This document shows positions 1 through 7,755 of a stretch of DNA of 64,000 nucleotides, one piece after another; the first letter of the stretch is position 1; every line of letters begins with the position of its first letter. The DNA is from Rhizobium terrae (GTDB taxonomy: Bacteria; Pseudomonadota; Alphaproteobacteria; Rhizobiales; Rhizobiaceae), in NCBI RefSeq assembly GCF_003425685.1, contig NZ_QJKM01000004.1:310001-374000 (forward strand), written 5' to 3'. A model generated the notes under the pieces. That model saw only the letters and a list, made by a program, of their open reading frames with translations, did not search any database and had not been told where the DNA came from. The translations under genes and the position numbers were made by a program.

Positions 1-398
1 TGGCGCCGAACGCCGATCCAAAGACCAGCACCATCTGGTTCTTCACCAAGACCGACACCGACTTGGTGCGAGCGATCGGCGCGGGCGCGATGGCGCATTT
101 CTGCGTCGTCGGCAAGAACCACGATTACCACGCCTGCCTGGCCGGTCGGCTGGAAGTGCGCAAGGACCCCGCCAAGATTGACGAATACTGGAGCGCCGTC
201 ACGGCCGCCTGGTACGAAGACGGCAAGGACGACCCGCTCCTCACCATGCTGGCGCTGCGGGTCGAGGACGCCGAAATCTGGGCCTCCACCGACAGCTCGC
301 TGAAATTCGGCTGGGAGATCGCCAAGGCCAACTGGAAAGACGAGAAGATGCCGGAAGTCGGCGTCAAGCAGCACCTGGCCTTCCCGCAGTTCCATTGA
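1..398 (+). CDS. General stress protein, pyridoxamine-phosphate-oxidase-like fold (5' partial)
   Basis: The reading frame is open from base 3 to the TGA at 396-398, so the start lies left of the window; about 131 residues are visible. The segment around 'TIWFFTKTDTDLVRAI' and the later 'LLTMLALRVEDAEIWAS' and 'FGWEIAKA' match the split-barrel 'general stress protein 26' / Pyrid_ox_like family, small FMN- or flavin-binding proteins related to pyridoxamine 5'-phosphate oxidase. The physiological substrate of these proteins is usually unknown and I do not assign one. The C-terminus looks complete. It is convergent with the MBL-fold gene whose stop lies 26 bases away. Confidence 0.75.
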   Translation, partial: APNADPKTSTIWFFTKTDTDLVRAIGAGAMAHFCVVGKNHDYHACLAGRLEVRKDPAKIDEYWSAVTAAWYEDGKDDPLLTMLALRVEDAEIWASTDSSLKFGWEIAKANWKDEKMPEVGVKQHLAFPQFH

Positions 399-424
399 CG
401 GGGCGTGCCGCGCCGCAGGAGCCT

Positions 425-1273
425 TCAAAGCCCCTGCGGCACCAGGATCGTCGGCTTTTTCGGCAGGCCGCGCATCGAGACCCGGAGCGTCGCTTCCTTC
501 GCATAGGCGATGTCGAACTTGCCGTCGAACATCGAAAGGAAGCGGTCGAGCGGCGGCCCCCAGCGATGCATCGGCAAGATGAGCGAGGAGCGCAGCCGCT
601 GCACGACGCGGCTCATGCTGTCCGCTCCCATGGTCAGGCCGCCGTCGACGGGAACCATCAGGATGTCGAGCCGGCCGATCTCCGTATATTGCGCCTCGTT
701 GAGCTCGAAATGCAGATGGCCAAGATGGCCGATGCAGAGACCGGCGACCTCGAAGATGAAGATCGAATTGCCGTTCTCCTCGATGCCGCCTCCCCAGTTG
801 CGGATGTCGGAAACGACATTGCGGATATAGACGTCTCCGACTGTCAGTTGGTGCTTCGCCTTTTCGCCCGGCATGTCGCTCCAGCCGTGCAGGACATGCT
901 GTATCCGGCTGTCGGGATTGAGCGTGTAATGGGTGGAATGCGCCTTGTTCATCGTCACCACGTCGGGAAGGCGCGACGGCTGGTATGCGCCGCTGTAGTC
1001 CGTCGCGATGCCGACGCCCTCCGGGCTCTCGATGAAATAGGTCGAGTGGCCGACGAAGGTGATCTTCACCTCTTCCTTTTCGGCAAGGCTGAGCTTCCTG
1101 TCCGCCTGGGCGAACTGCACGCCGGACGGCTTGAAGCTCGCGAACATGACGCCGGGAAGCTTCTGAGCTATCGCCTGGCATTGGCTGACGGGCATTTCCG
1201 CCTGCTGGGCAAGGGCCGCGAAGGCGGACAGGAAGAAGGTGGAAAGACTGAATGCAAGAGCCCGCAGCATCAT
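425..1273 (-). CDS. Exported MBL-fold (UlaG/RomA-like) metallo-hydrolase family protein
   Basis: About 282 residues. The frame is open upstream to 1324, but a GGAG lies just before two adjacent ATGs (1273 and 1270) and these give a clean Sec signal peptide ('MMLRALAFSLSTFFLS...ALAQQ'), so I start there. After the signal come 'ITFVGHSTYFIE', 'IATDYSG' and 'GHLGHLHFEL', typical of the UlaG/RomA branch of the metallo-beta-lactamase superfamily. The usual HxHxDH metal motif is not canonical: the aligned place reads 'KAHSTHYT' with no general-base Asp-His pair. It may be a divergent periplasmic hydrolase or a non-catalytic member. It is divergent from the dienelactone hydrolase gene, with about 200 bases between the starts. 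Confidence 0.72.
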   Translation of the reverse strand: MMLRALAFSLSTFFLSAFAALAQQAEMPVSQCQAIAQKLPGVMFASFKPSGVQFAQADRKLSLAEKEEVKITFVGHSTYFIESPEGVGIATDYSGAYQPSRLPDVVTMNKAHSTHYTLNPDSRIQHVLHGWSDMPGEKAKHQLTVGDVYIRNVVSDIRNWGGGIEENGNSIFIFEVAGLCIGHLGHLHFELNEAQYTEIGRLDILMVPVDGGLTMGADSMSRVVQRLRSSLILPMHRWGPPLDRFLSMFDGKFDIAYAKEATLRVSMRGLPKKPTILVPQGL

Positions 1274-1470
1274 GCCACTCCGAAGACTGAGTTCATGCTC
1301 ATTCCCGGCGAAAAGATGCGGCATGGCAAAAGGCGGGTCCAGCGGGAAGTTCGACAGGCACCCTCACAATTCTGTCATTGGTCGGGCCAATAGAATTGAT
1401 TATTGAAAGCATGCTGTCTCCCAAGAGGCACCCGGCGGCTCGCATTCGGTACGGATGAAAGGACATTTTC

Positions 1471-2202
1471 ATGAAGCACGACATCGAGATCAGGACGGCG
1501 GACGGCGTTGCCAAGGCGGCCGTCGTCAAGCCGGAAAACGGCCAGGCGACCGACAAGGGCGTCATCATCTACATGGATGCTTTCGGCCCCCGCGAGGCGC
1601 TCTACCGGATGGGCCAGCGCATCGCCGACGCCGGACATGTCGTGCTCGTTCCCGACCTCTACTACCGCTCCGGCGCCTACGGCCCCTTCGACGCCAGGAC
1701 GGCTTTCAGCGAGGAAGCCTCGAAAACCCGGATCCGGGCCATGATGCAGGAGGCGACCCAGGAACTAACCGCCAGAGACGGCGCGGCCTTCATCGCCGCT
1801 CTTGACGCGGAGGGCGCCACCGGTCCGGTCGGCGTCGTCGGTTACTGCATGGGCGGCGCCCGCGCGCTGACGGCGGCGGCGACCTATCCGGACCGCATCA
1901 AGGCGGCTGCAAGCTTTCACGGCGGCAACCTGGCGACCGATGCCGACAACAGCCCGCACCGGCTCGCCGACAGGATCAAGGCCCGCGTCTATGTCGGCGT
2001 CGCCGGCGTCGACAACAGCTTTCCGCCGGAACAGTCGGCCCGTTTTGCCGAAGCCTTCCGCCTCGCCGGCGTCGACCATATCGTCGAAAACTATGTCGGC
2101 ATGGCGCATGGCTGGACCGTGCCGGACCACGGCGTCTATGACGAGGCCGGTTCCGAGCGCCACTTCAAGCGCCTGCTGACGCTCCTCGAAGAAGCCCTTT
2201 GA
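1471..2202 (+). CDS. Dienelactone hydrolase family protein
   Basis: 243 residues, the usual family length, alpha/beta-hydrolase fold. The nucleophile elbow is 'GYCMGG' with Cys126, the Cys-type nucleophile of carboxymethylenebutenolidase. An Asp in 'GVAGVDNSF' and a His in 'GMAHGW' complete a plausible Cys-Asp-His triad. Family members hydrolyse dienelactones in aromatic degradation, but no other catabolic genes lie nearby, so the real substrate is open. AGGA sits about 8 bases before the ATG. It is transcribed away from the MBL-fold gene; no signal peptide, so probably cytoplasmic. Confidence 0.85.
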   Translation: MKHDIEIRTADGVAKAAVVKPENGQATDKGVIIYMDAFGPREALYRMGQRIADAGHVVLVPDLYYRSGAYGPFDARTAFSEEASKTRIRAMMQEATQELTARDGAAFIAALDAEGATGPVGVVGYCMGGARALTAAATYPDRIKAAASFHGGNLATDADNSPHRLADRIKARVYVGVAGVDNSFPPEQSARFAEAFRLAGVDHIVENYVGMAHGWTVPDHGVYDEAGSERHFKRLLTLLEEAL

Positions 2203-2251
2203 CCTGCAATAAGGGCGGCAAGGACCTACCCTATTCTTTCGGAGCGTAACA

Positions 2252-2851
2252 ATGTCGGATATCCTGGAACGGCAAGCCCGGCTGCAGGCCGAGGCCGAGA
2301 CGATCGTCGCGGCGCTCGACCTGGAAAGGTTGCTGCGGATGGCGGGAAATCCGGTGCGCGTCGGCAGCTCGGTCATGGGTCTCATGGTCCGACGTGACAT
2401 CGACATCACCGTCGTCTGCGACCGGCTCGACCCTGCCACCCGCCGGACGATCGCCGAGATAGCCGGCGAACTGATGCTCGACCAGAGGATCGGCGCGGTC
2501 CGCTACCGCAACGACACCGGCGTCTGGAATATCGAGCCGCAGAACTACCCGGACGGCCTCTATCTTGCCGTCACCTACCGTTCGCAAAAGGGCGAGGATT
2601 GGAATTTCGACATCTGGTTCGTCGACGAACCGGAGCGGCAGCCGGACCTGAAGCACCTGAAGACGCTCCTGCCCCGCTTGACCGATGGGGTGCGGGAAAC
2701 GATCCTCGCAATCAAGACGGAACTGGCCGCCCGTGCGCCGAAAGGCTCGAAGCCTGCTCCCAGCGCACTGGTTTATGAAGCGGTTTTGGATGGAGGGATC
2801 GGGACGGCCGCCCATTTCGAAAAGTGGCTTTCGGAGCGGTCGGAATTCTGA
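2252..2851 (+). CDS. Nucleotidyltransferase-fold hypothetical protein
   Basis: 199 residues. The N-terminal third holds 'VRVGSSVMGLMVRRDIDIT', which has the G-S...D-x-D spacing of the nucleotidyltransferase (Pol beta-like) superfamily; 'WNFDIWFVD' further on could supply the third acidic residue. This resembles stand-alone nucleotidyltransferase-like proteins of unknown substrate rather than a MNT/HEPN toxin pair, because no HEPN partner is present. A GGAG lies 7 bases before the ATG. The gap to the dienelactone hydrolase stop is 49 bases, so read-through is possible. I do not assign a biochemical role. Confidence 0.6.
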   Translation: MSDILERQARLQAEAETIVAALDLERLLRMAGNPVRVGSSVMGLMVRRDIDITVVCDRLDPATRRTIAEIAGELMLDQRIGAVRYRNDTGVWNIEPQNYPDGLYLAVTYRSQKGEDWNFDIWFVDEPERQPDLKHLKTLLPRLTDGVRETILAIKTELAARAPKGSKPAPSALVYEAVLDGGIGTAAHFEKWLSERSEF

Positions 2852-2959
2852 ATATATCAACCGTTGATGGAGAGGCCCGCGACCCGAACATCCGCCTCGC
2901 CTACCCGTTTCATGCCGGCAACCGCTCCAGGACTTGCCTTTCGAGACGTTCGGCTGACC

Positions 2960-3289
2960 ATGATGAGAAAACACAAACAAGGCATCGTTTCGTGGTACCA
3001 GCAGCCGAAGCCCGAAATCTGCCCCCTGTGCGGCCGGCTGATCCCCGAGGACCAGCGCGACGAGCACCATCTCGTTCCGAAGAGCCGGGGCGGCCGACGC
3101 ACCCAATACCTCCACCGCATCTGCCACCGGCAGATCCACGCCCTGTTCACGGAAGCCGAACTCGAAAAATCCTATTCGACGATCGACGAACTCCTCAGGC
3201 ATCCGGAGATCGGCAAATTCGTCACCTGGGTGGCAAAAAAGCCGCCCGGCTTTTACGACGGCACCAAACGAAGCAACCGCCACCGATGA
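2960..3289 (+). CDS. Small HNH-type endonuclease-fold protein
   Basis: About 109 residues from the ATG-ATG at 2960/2963; the frame is open upstream to 2864 but that part looks non-coding. The core reads 'CPLCGRLIP', then 'DEHHLVPKSRGG', then 'LHRICHRQIHALF', which matches the HNH layout: a Cys pair, the His-His catalytic/metal pair, and a His-x3-His helix. Small stand-alone HNH proteins of this kind are widespread in alphaproteobacteria and mostly uncharacterised; they need not be homing or restriction enzymes. No methyltransferase or phage gene lies beside it. It follows the nucleotidyltransferase-like gene by 108 bases and converges on ymdB with a 12-base gap. Confidence 0.7.
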   Translation: MMRKHKQGIVSWYQQPKPEICPLCGRLIPEDQRDEHHLVPKSRGGRRTQYLHRICHRQIHALFTEAELEKSYSTIDELLRHPEIGKFVTWVAKKPPGFYDGTKRSNRHR

Positions 3290-3301
3290 AGCTTTGCGGA
3301 T

Positions 3302-4126
3302 TCACCGCCAGAACGACGGAATGGTTTCCGAAAGCCGGGGGCCGATCCGGAGCGGCTCGATCTTTTCCGCAAGCCCCGTCGCGTCGGAAATTTCGATCCC
3401 CAATCCGCAGATCGTCGCCGGCCCCGTCGCCGCCTCGAAACGGCCCTTCGGCATTTTCGAGATGAAACGGTTGAGCGGCTCTTCCTTGTCCATGCCGAGT
3501 GAACTGTCGTAATCGCCGCACATGCCGGCATCCGACATGTAACCCGTGCCGGCATTCAATATCTGGCAGTCGGCGGTCGGCACATGGGTGTGCGTGCCGA
3601 CCACGAGGCTTGCCCGGCCGTCGACGAAATGCCCGAAACACTGCTTTTCGCTGGTCGCTTCCGCATGGAAGTCGAAGATGATCGCGTCCGCCTGTTCCTT
3701 GAGCGGCGCGGCGGCGAGGATCGCCTCGGCGCTCTTGAACGGATCGTCGAGTTCCGGATGCATGAAGACCCGGCCCATGATGTTGGCGACGAGCACGCGC
3801 GCGCCGTTTCGCGCATAATAGAGGCCGGAGCCCCTGCCCGGCGTGCCGGCGGGATAGTTGGCGGGGCGGAGGAACTGGTCGTGCCGGCCGGCGAAACCGA
3901 CGGCATCCTTCTGGTCCCACACATGGTTGCCGGTGGTCACCACGTCGGCGCCGGCATTGATCGTCTCAAGAAAGATGTCTTCGGTGATGCCGAAACCGCC
4001 GGCGGCGTTCTCGCCGTTGACGATGACGAAATCGAGCTTCAGGTCGGAGACGAGGCCAGGCAGTTTTTCCCAGACCGCCGTGCGGCCCGTCTTGCCCACC
4101 ATGTCACCCAGAAACAAAAGGCGCAT
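3302..4126 (-). CDS. YmdB-family metallophosphoesterase (TIGR00282)
   Basis: 274 residues, near the family's usual length. The signature motifs are in order: 'MRLLFLGDMVGKTG' at the N-terminus, 'VNGENAAGG', 'TTGNHVWDQKD', 'DFHAEATSEK' and 'GTHTHVPTAD'. These supply the Asp, Asn and His ligands of the dinuclear metal site. Bacillus YmdB hydrolyses 2',3'-cyclic nucleotides and affects RNA turnover and biofilm; that activity is inferred here from family membership. The start is 11 bases after the stop of the 5-formyltetrahydrofolate cyclo-ligase gene on the same strand, so the two are very likely co-transcribed. Confidence 0.9.
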   Translation of the reverse strand: MRLLFLGDMVGKTGRTAVWEKLPGLVSDLKLDFVIVNGENAAGGFGITEDIFLETINAGADVVTTGNHVWDQKDAVGFAGRHDQFLRPANYPAGTPGRGSGLYYARNGARVLVANIMGRVFMHPELDDPFKSAEAILAAAPLKEQADAIIFDFHAEATSEKQCFGHFVDGRASLVVGTHTHVPTADCQILNAGTGYMSDAGMCGDYDSSLGMDKEEPLNRFISKMPKGRFEAATGPATICGLGIEISDATGLAEKIEPLRIGPRLSETIPSFWR

Positions 4127-4137
4127 GCTTATCCAAT

Positions 4138-4722
4138 CTACGCGGCGTCTGGAAAGGGCCGGTAGCCGCTCTCGGTCAGGACCGCGTCAAGTCTGATGTC
4201 GTGAGGTTCAGCGGGCACAGATGCCACTTCCTGGCAGTCGAAGGCAATGCCGATGAGCTTCGGTTTCAGGCCTTTTTCGTGGAGACGGTGAATGGCCCGG
4301 TCGTAATAGCCCCCGCCATAGCCGATCCGGTGGCCGGCGGCGTCGAAGGCGGAGAGCGGCACCAGCATGACGTCCGGATCGAATTCGGCCGCCTCGGGTC
4401 CCGGCCCGAACGTCCCGAACGTGCCCGGCACCAGTTCCGCACCACGGATCAGTTCGCGGAAGACGATGGTCACCTTGTCGAGGATGACCGGCACGCAGAG
4501 CCGCGCGCTGCGGTCTCTGAGATGAGCCATCAGCGGCCGCGTATCGACTTCCGAGCGGATCGGCAGGAAGCCGGAGACGACGGCGCCGGCCTCGAACGCG
4601 ATGGCATCGGCGCCGTGCGCGGCAATCGCCAGGCTCTTTTCGATGCGCTCGACCGGCGGGATCGCGTCGCGGGCAGCAAGCCGCCCGGCGCGCAGTTCCG
4701 CCTTCAGCCACGCAGTGCTCAT
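4138..4722 (-). CDS. 5-formyltetrahydrofolate cyclo-ligase
   Basis: 194 residues. It converts 5-formyl-THF to 5,10-methenyl-THF with ATP, returning the storage folate to the one-carbon pool. The C-terminal signature 'RIGYGGGYYDRAI' and 'LIGIAFDCQ' is diagnostic; the N-terminal Lys/Arg-rich helix 'KAELRAGRLAARD' is also typical. The ATG at 4722 overlaps the stop of the upstream CBS-domain gene as TAATG, so the genes are translationally coupled. In many alphaproteobacteria this gene follows zapA and the 6S RNA. Here those lie 5 kb upstream on the same strand, with other genes in between. Confidence 0.9.
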   Translation of the reverse strand: MSTAWLKAELRAGRLAARDAIPPVERIEKSLAIAAHGADAIAFEAGAVVSGFLPIRSEVDTRPLMAHLRDRSARLCVPVILDKVTIVFRELIRGAELVPGTFGTFGPGPEAAEFDPDVMLVPLSAFDAAGHRIGYGGGYYDRAIHRLHEKGLKPKLIGIAFDCQEVASVPAEPHDIRLDAVLTESGYRPFPDAA

Positions 4723-6008
4723 TACGCCTTTTCCGCCGCACGGCTGACGATGAGCTTGTCGATGCGGCGGCCGTCCAGGTCGACCACTTCGAACGTCCAG
4801 CCGTGGCTGGTAAAGCTCTCGCCAAGTTCCGGCAGGTGCTTCAGCTCGTCCAGGACGAAGCCGGCAACCGTCTCGAAACCGGGGTCCTCGCCGACCGGAA
4901 TGCCCATCTGCTCGGCGAATTCGTCGACCGGCATCCACCCGGCGATCAGAAACGAACCGTCGTCGCGCGGCACGATCGCCGGCTCTTCCTCCTCGTCCTC
5001 CTGGAAGACGCCGGTAATCGCCTCCAGAATGTCGCCGGAGGTGATGATGCCTTCGAAATGGCCGTATTCGTCGTAAACGAGGACCATATGCGCCTGCGCC
5101 CGCCGCAGCGCCTGGATCACGTCCATCGCGCCGGTCAGGTCGGATACGACGGGTGCTTCCCGCATCATTGAGCGGATGTCGAAGCTCCTGTCGCCGGCGA
5201 TAAAATCATAGGCATCCTTGACGAACAGCACGCCGAGGATTTCGTCCGAACTGCCGTTGCGCACCGGCAGGCGCGAGCGCGGCGTGGCGCGAAGCTGCTC
5301 GCGAATTTCGTTGAGGTCGTCTTCGATGTCGATCACCTCGACGTCGCGCCGCGGCGTCATCAGGCCCCGGGCGGTACGGTCGGCAAGCCGCATGACCCCG
5401 GAAATCATCGCCGATTCCTCCGTCTCGATGACGCCAGCGCTCTGGGCTTCGGCAAGCACGGTGCGGATCTCCTCGTCGGTAACCCGGTCACCGGATTCCC
5501 CTTTCTGGCCGAGCACGCTGAGGACGAGGCGGCCGGAAATATCGAGGAACCAGACGATCGGCGCGCCGATCATCGCAAGCAGCCTCATGGAAGGCGCGAC
5601 GCGGGCGGCCACCGCCTCCGGCGCACGCAGCGCGATCTGCTTGGGCACCAGTTCGCCGATGATCAGCGACAGATAGGTGATGATCACGACGACCGTGCCC
5701 ACGCCCAGCCAGTCGGCCAGATTGTCCGCCATGCCCTGCGCTTCCAGCCAGACGGTCAGCCGCGTGCCGAGCGTGGCGCCCGAAAAAGCGCCGGACAGCA
5801 CGCCGACGAGCGTGATGCCGATCTGGACCGAGGACAGGAATCGGCCGGGATCCTCCGCCAGCCGCAGAGCGGTCGCCGCGCCCCGGTTGCCCTGTTCGGC
5901 CATCACCTTGAGGCGAACCGGGCGGGAAGAGACGACGGCGAGTTCCGACATTGCAAGGACACCGTTCAGGACGGTGAGTGCAATGACGATGAGAATTTCG
6001 GTTAACAA
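4722..6008 (-). CDS. Hemolysin C / CorC-like transporter-associated protein (CNNM-CBS)
   Basis: About 428 residues. Several hydrophobic segments open with 'LTEILIVIALTVLNG' and '...AMSELAVVSSR' (CNNM/DUF21 domain), followed by a CBS pair ('RGLMTPRRDVEVID', 'VYDEYGHFEGIIT') and a C-terminal transporter-associated (CorC_HlyC) domain. Relatives act in Mg2+/Co2+ handling or membrane-stress tolerance; the name hemolysin is historical. The frame is open to 6170, but the extra N-terminus looks like translated non-coding DNA. I chose the TTG at 6008 (GAG 6 bases upstream) because it starts just before the first membrane helix; the GTG at 6044 is the alternative. Confidence 0.85.
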   Translation of the reverse strand: MLTEILIVIALTVLNGVLAMSELAVVSSRPVRLKVMAEQGNRGAATALRLAEDPGRFLSSVQIGITLVGVLSGAFSGATLGTRLTVWLEAQGMADNLADWLGVGTVVVIITYLSLIIGELVPKQIALRAPEAVAARVAPSMRLLAMIGAPIVWFLDISGRLVLSVLGQKGESGDRVTDEEIRTVLAEAQSAGVIETEESAMISGVMRLADRTARGLMTPRRDVEVIDIEDDLNEIREQLRATPRSRLPVRNGSSDEILGVLFVKDAYDFIAGDRSFDIRSMMREAPVVSDLTGAMDVIQALRRAQAHMVLVYDEYGHFEGIITSGDILEAITGVFQEDEEEEPAIVPRDDGSFLIAGWMPVDEFAEQMGIPVGEDPGFETVAGFVLDELKHLPELGESFTSHGWTFEVVDLDGRRIDKLIVSRAAEKA

Positions 6009-6125
6009 AAGGGGCTCATAAGCTAGGACAATATTCCTGCACACGAAACGGACATGCCGCCTTTGACAGCGGCGGGCCTCGACGCGATCGCGCCGGAAGC
6101 GCTTCGCCGGCAAGGTTTCGAGCAC

Positions 6126-6158
6126 AGCTCGGAAAACCGGAAACCGGTTCTCGGAGCT
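6126..6158. terminator. Imperfect palindrome after the sensory operon
   Basis: The two 15-base arms (AGCTCGGAAAACCGG and CCGGTTCTCGGAGCT) pair at 13 of 15 positions around AAA. It lies 115 bases beyond the stop of the receiver-kinase gene and upstream of the CBS-protein gene, so it could stop or slow minus-strand transcription. There is no T-run, so it may instead be a short REP-like element. Confidence 0.35.
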
Positions 6159-6273
6159 ATGCACCTTCACTTGCCCAGGCGAATCATAGGGTCGTCACCC
6201 GGTCATTGCAATGGTGGGAACAAAATCAGCAACGGCAACTGTTGCAGAAACGGCGCACGAACGGCGCGGATCT

Positions 6274-7302
6274 TTAGTGCAGGCTGACCGTCAGCTCGGC
6301 CCGGGTGCCCGACGGCGAAGGGACGTAGTGAATGTTCGAGCCGAGCGTGGCCGCCATCGACTTGACGATGCGGCTGCCGAGCCCGGTGCCCTTGGGGGCG
6401 TCCCCCTCGCGCCAGCCGATCCCGTCGTCCTCGACGGCGAGGAGCGCGCTGCCCTCGCCCTGGCGTTTGAGGAGCACCCTCACCTCGCCCTCCGTTCCGG
6501 CCGGATAGGCGTATTTCAGCGCATTGGTCAGAAGTTCCGTGACGATCATGCCGACCGAGACGGCGCGGTCCGATGTCAGCGACAGCGGCTCGGCGTCAAG
6601 CCGGATCGACGGGCCTTGCTGGTCGTTGACGGAGCCCTGAACCTCACGCACCAGCGTGCCGAGATATTTGTCCATCTCCACATGCCGCACGTCGTCCGAC
6701 GTGTATAGGCTGCGATGCATGCCGGCGATCGCGGTGATCCGCGCCTGCGTCTCGGAAAGCGCCGCTTTCACGTCGTCGTTCCTGCTGCTCGATGCCTGCA
6801 GTCGGATGAGCGCGGCGACCAGCGCCAGACTGTTGGCGACGCGATGGTTGACCTCCGCGAGCAGAACCTCGGCGCGCTCCTTGCCGAGGCGAATCTCCTG
6901 TTCTGCCTTCTCCTTGGCGCGGCGCAATTCGGCATTGGCGATGCCTTGCGCGATCGCGCTCTCCATCAGCGGCCAGAATTCCTCGCCGACGGTCTTGATG
7001 ACGTAGTCGGACGCACCGCTCTTCAGCGCGTCGATCGCGATCGTCGCGTCGCTGGAACCAGTAACGTAAATGACGGGTATGACCGAGCCCTGATCCTTCA
7101 GCTTATGAAGAATGTCGAGCCCGGTCTCGGTCTTCAGGTAGTGATCGAGAACGATCGCGTCAACGCCGCCTTTTTCCACCGCGTCCATTGCCGATGTCGC
7201 ATCGACGGCATGGACGACCTGATAGCCAGCCCGCCCGAAATGGCGTTCAGCCAGTCGGGCAAGCGCAAGGTCGTCATCGACATAGAGTATGGTTTGCGGC
7301 AT
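6274..7302 (-). CDS. Receiver-histidine kinase hybrid (REC + HisKA_2/HATPase)
   Basis: 342 residues. Residues 1-120 form a receiver domain with 'YVDDD' and phospho-acceptor Asp53 ('IVLDHYL'). Residues about 140-340 form a kinase of the HisKA_2 family, with 'AEVNHRVANSL' (His153), 'ELLTNALKYAYP' (N box) and 'DDGIGW...GTGLGSRIV' (G boxes). Such receiver-first kinases are phosphorylated by an upstream kinase and act as relay elements; many alphaproteobacterial HisKA_2/HWE kinases feed general-stress or blue-light pathways. It has no membrane segment. It starts 9 bases after the stop of the single-domain receiver gene, the third gene of a compact operon. Confidence 0.88.
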   Translation of the reverse strand: MPQTILYVDDDLALARLAERHFGRAGYQVVHAVDATSAMDAVEKGGVDAIVLDHYLKTETGLDILHKLKDQGSVIPVIYVTGSSDATIAIDALKSGASDYVIKTVGEEFWPLMESAIAQGIANAELRRAKEKAEQEIRLGKERAEVLLAEVNHRVANSLALVAALIRLQASSSRNDDVKAALSETQARITAIAGMHRSLYTSDDVRHVEMDKYLGTLVREVQGSVNDQQGPSIRLDAEPLSLTSDRAVSVGMIVTELLTNALKYAYPAGTEGEVRVLLKRQGEGSALLAVEDDGIGWREGDAPKGTGLGSRIVKSMAATLGSNIHYVPSPSGTRAELTVSLH

Positions 7303-7311
7303 CGCGTCTCG

Positions 7312-7755
7312 TTATTGTCCGGGTATCTGCATCACGGCAAAGAACAGCCCAAGCTGTCTGATGGCATGTGCAAAGCTGTCGTAGTCCACCGGCTTGGTGA
7401 TATAGACGTTGGCGCCGAGATCATAGCAGCGCTGGATCTCGCGCTCGTCGTCTGTCGTCGTGAGGATGACCACCGGCAGACGCTTGGAGTGCGGGTTGGA
7501 CTTCACCTTCTCGAGGATGTCGATACCCGACATGTCGGGAAGATTGAGGTCGAGCAGGATCAGCAGATAACGGTCGTGGTTGACGTTGCCGGTCCGGTCC
7601 GGGCCAAGAATGTAGTCGAGAGCCGAATTGCCGTTGGCGAAGGGAATGATCTCGTTGTTAACGCCGGCGCGGCGGACATTCTTCTCGATGAGACGGGCGT
7701 GGCCCTCGTCGTCCTCGATCATGACGATGGTGACTTCCTTGCCGGCAGCTTTCAT
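7312..7755 (-). CDS. Single-domain response regulator (Rcp1-like receiver)
   Basis: 147 residues, receiver domain only. The acidic pocket is 'MIEDDEGHA', the phospho-acceptor is Asp69 in 'LLDLNLPDMSG', the Thr is in 'VVILTTTDD', and the conserved Lys is in 'YITKPVD'. The loop after beta-3 carries the insertion typical of Rcp1-type regulators that pair with phytochrome or CHASE3 kinases. With no output domain it probably passes phosphate on or acts by protein contact. The start overlaps the stop of the CHASE3 kinase gene by ATGA (7752-7755), so it is translationally coupled to that kinase. Confidence 0.88.
   Translation of the reverse strand: MKAAGKEVTIVMIEDDEGHARLIEKNVRRAGVNNEIIPFANGNSALDYILGPDRTGNVNHDRYLLILLDLNLPDMSGIDILEKVKSNPHSKRLPVVILTTTDDEREIQRCYDLGANVYITKPVDYDSFAHAIRQLGLFFAVMQIPGQ

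Noticed and set aside
2231..3283. 350-codon minus-strand open frame over the nucleotidyltransferase-like and HNH genes
   Set aside because: The plus strand carries recognisable motifs in both genes; the minus frame has none.
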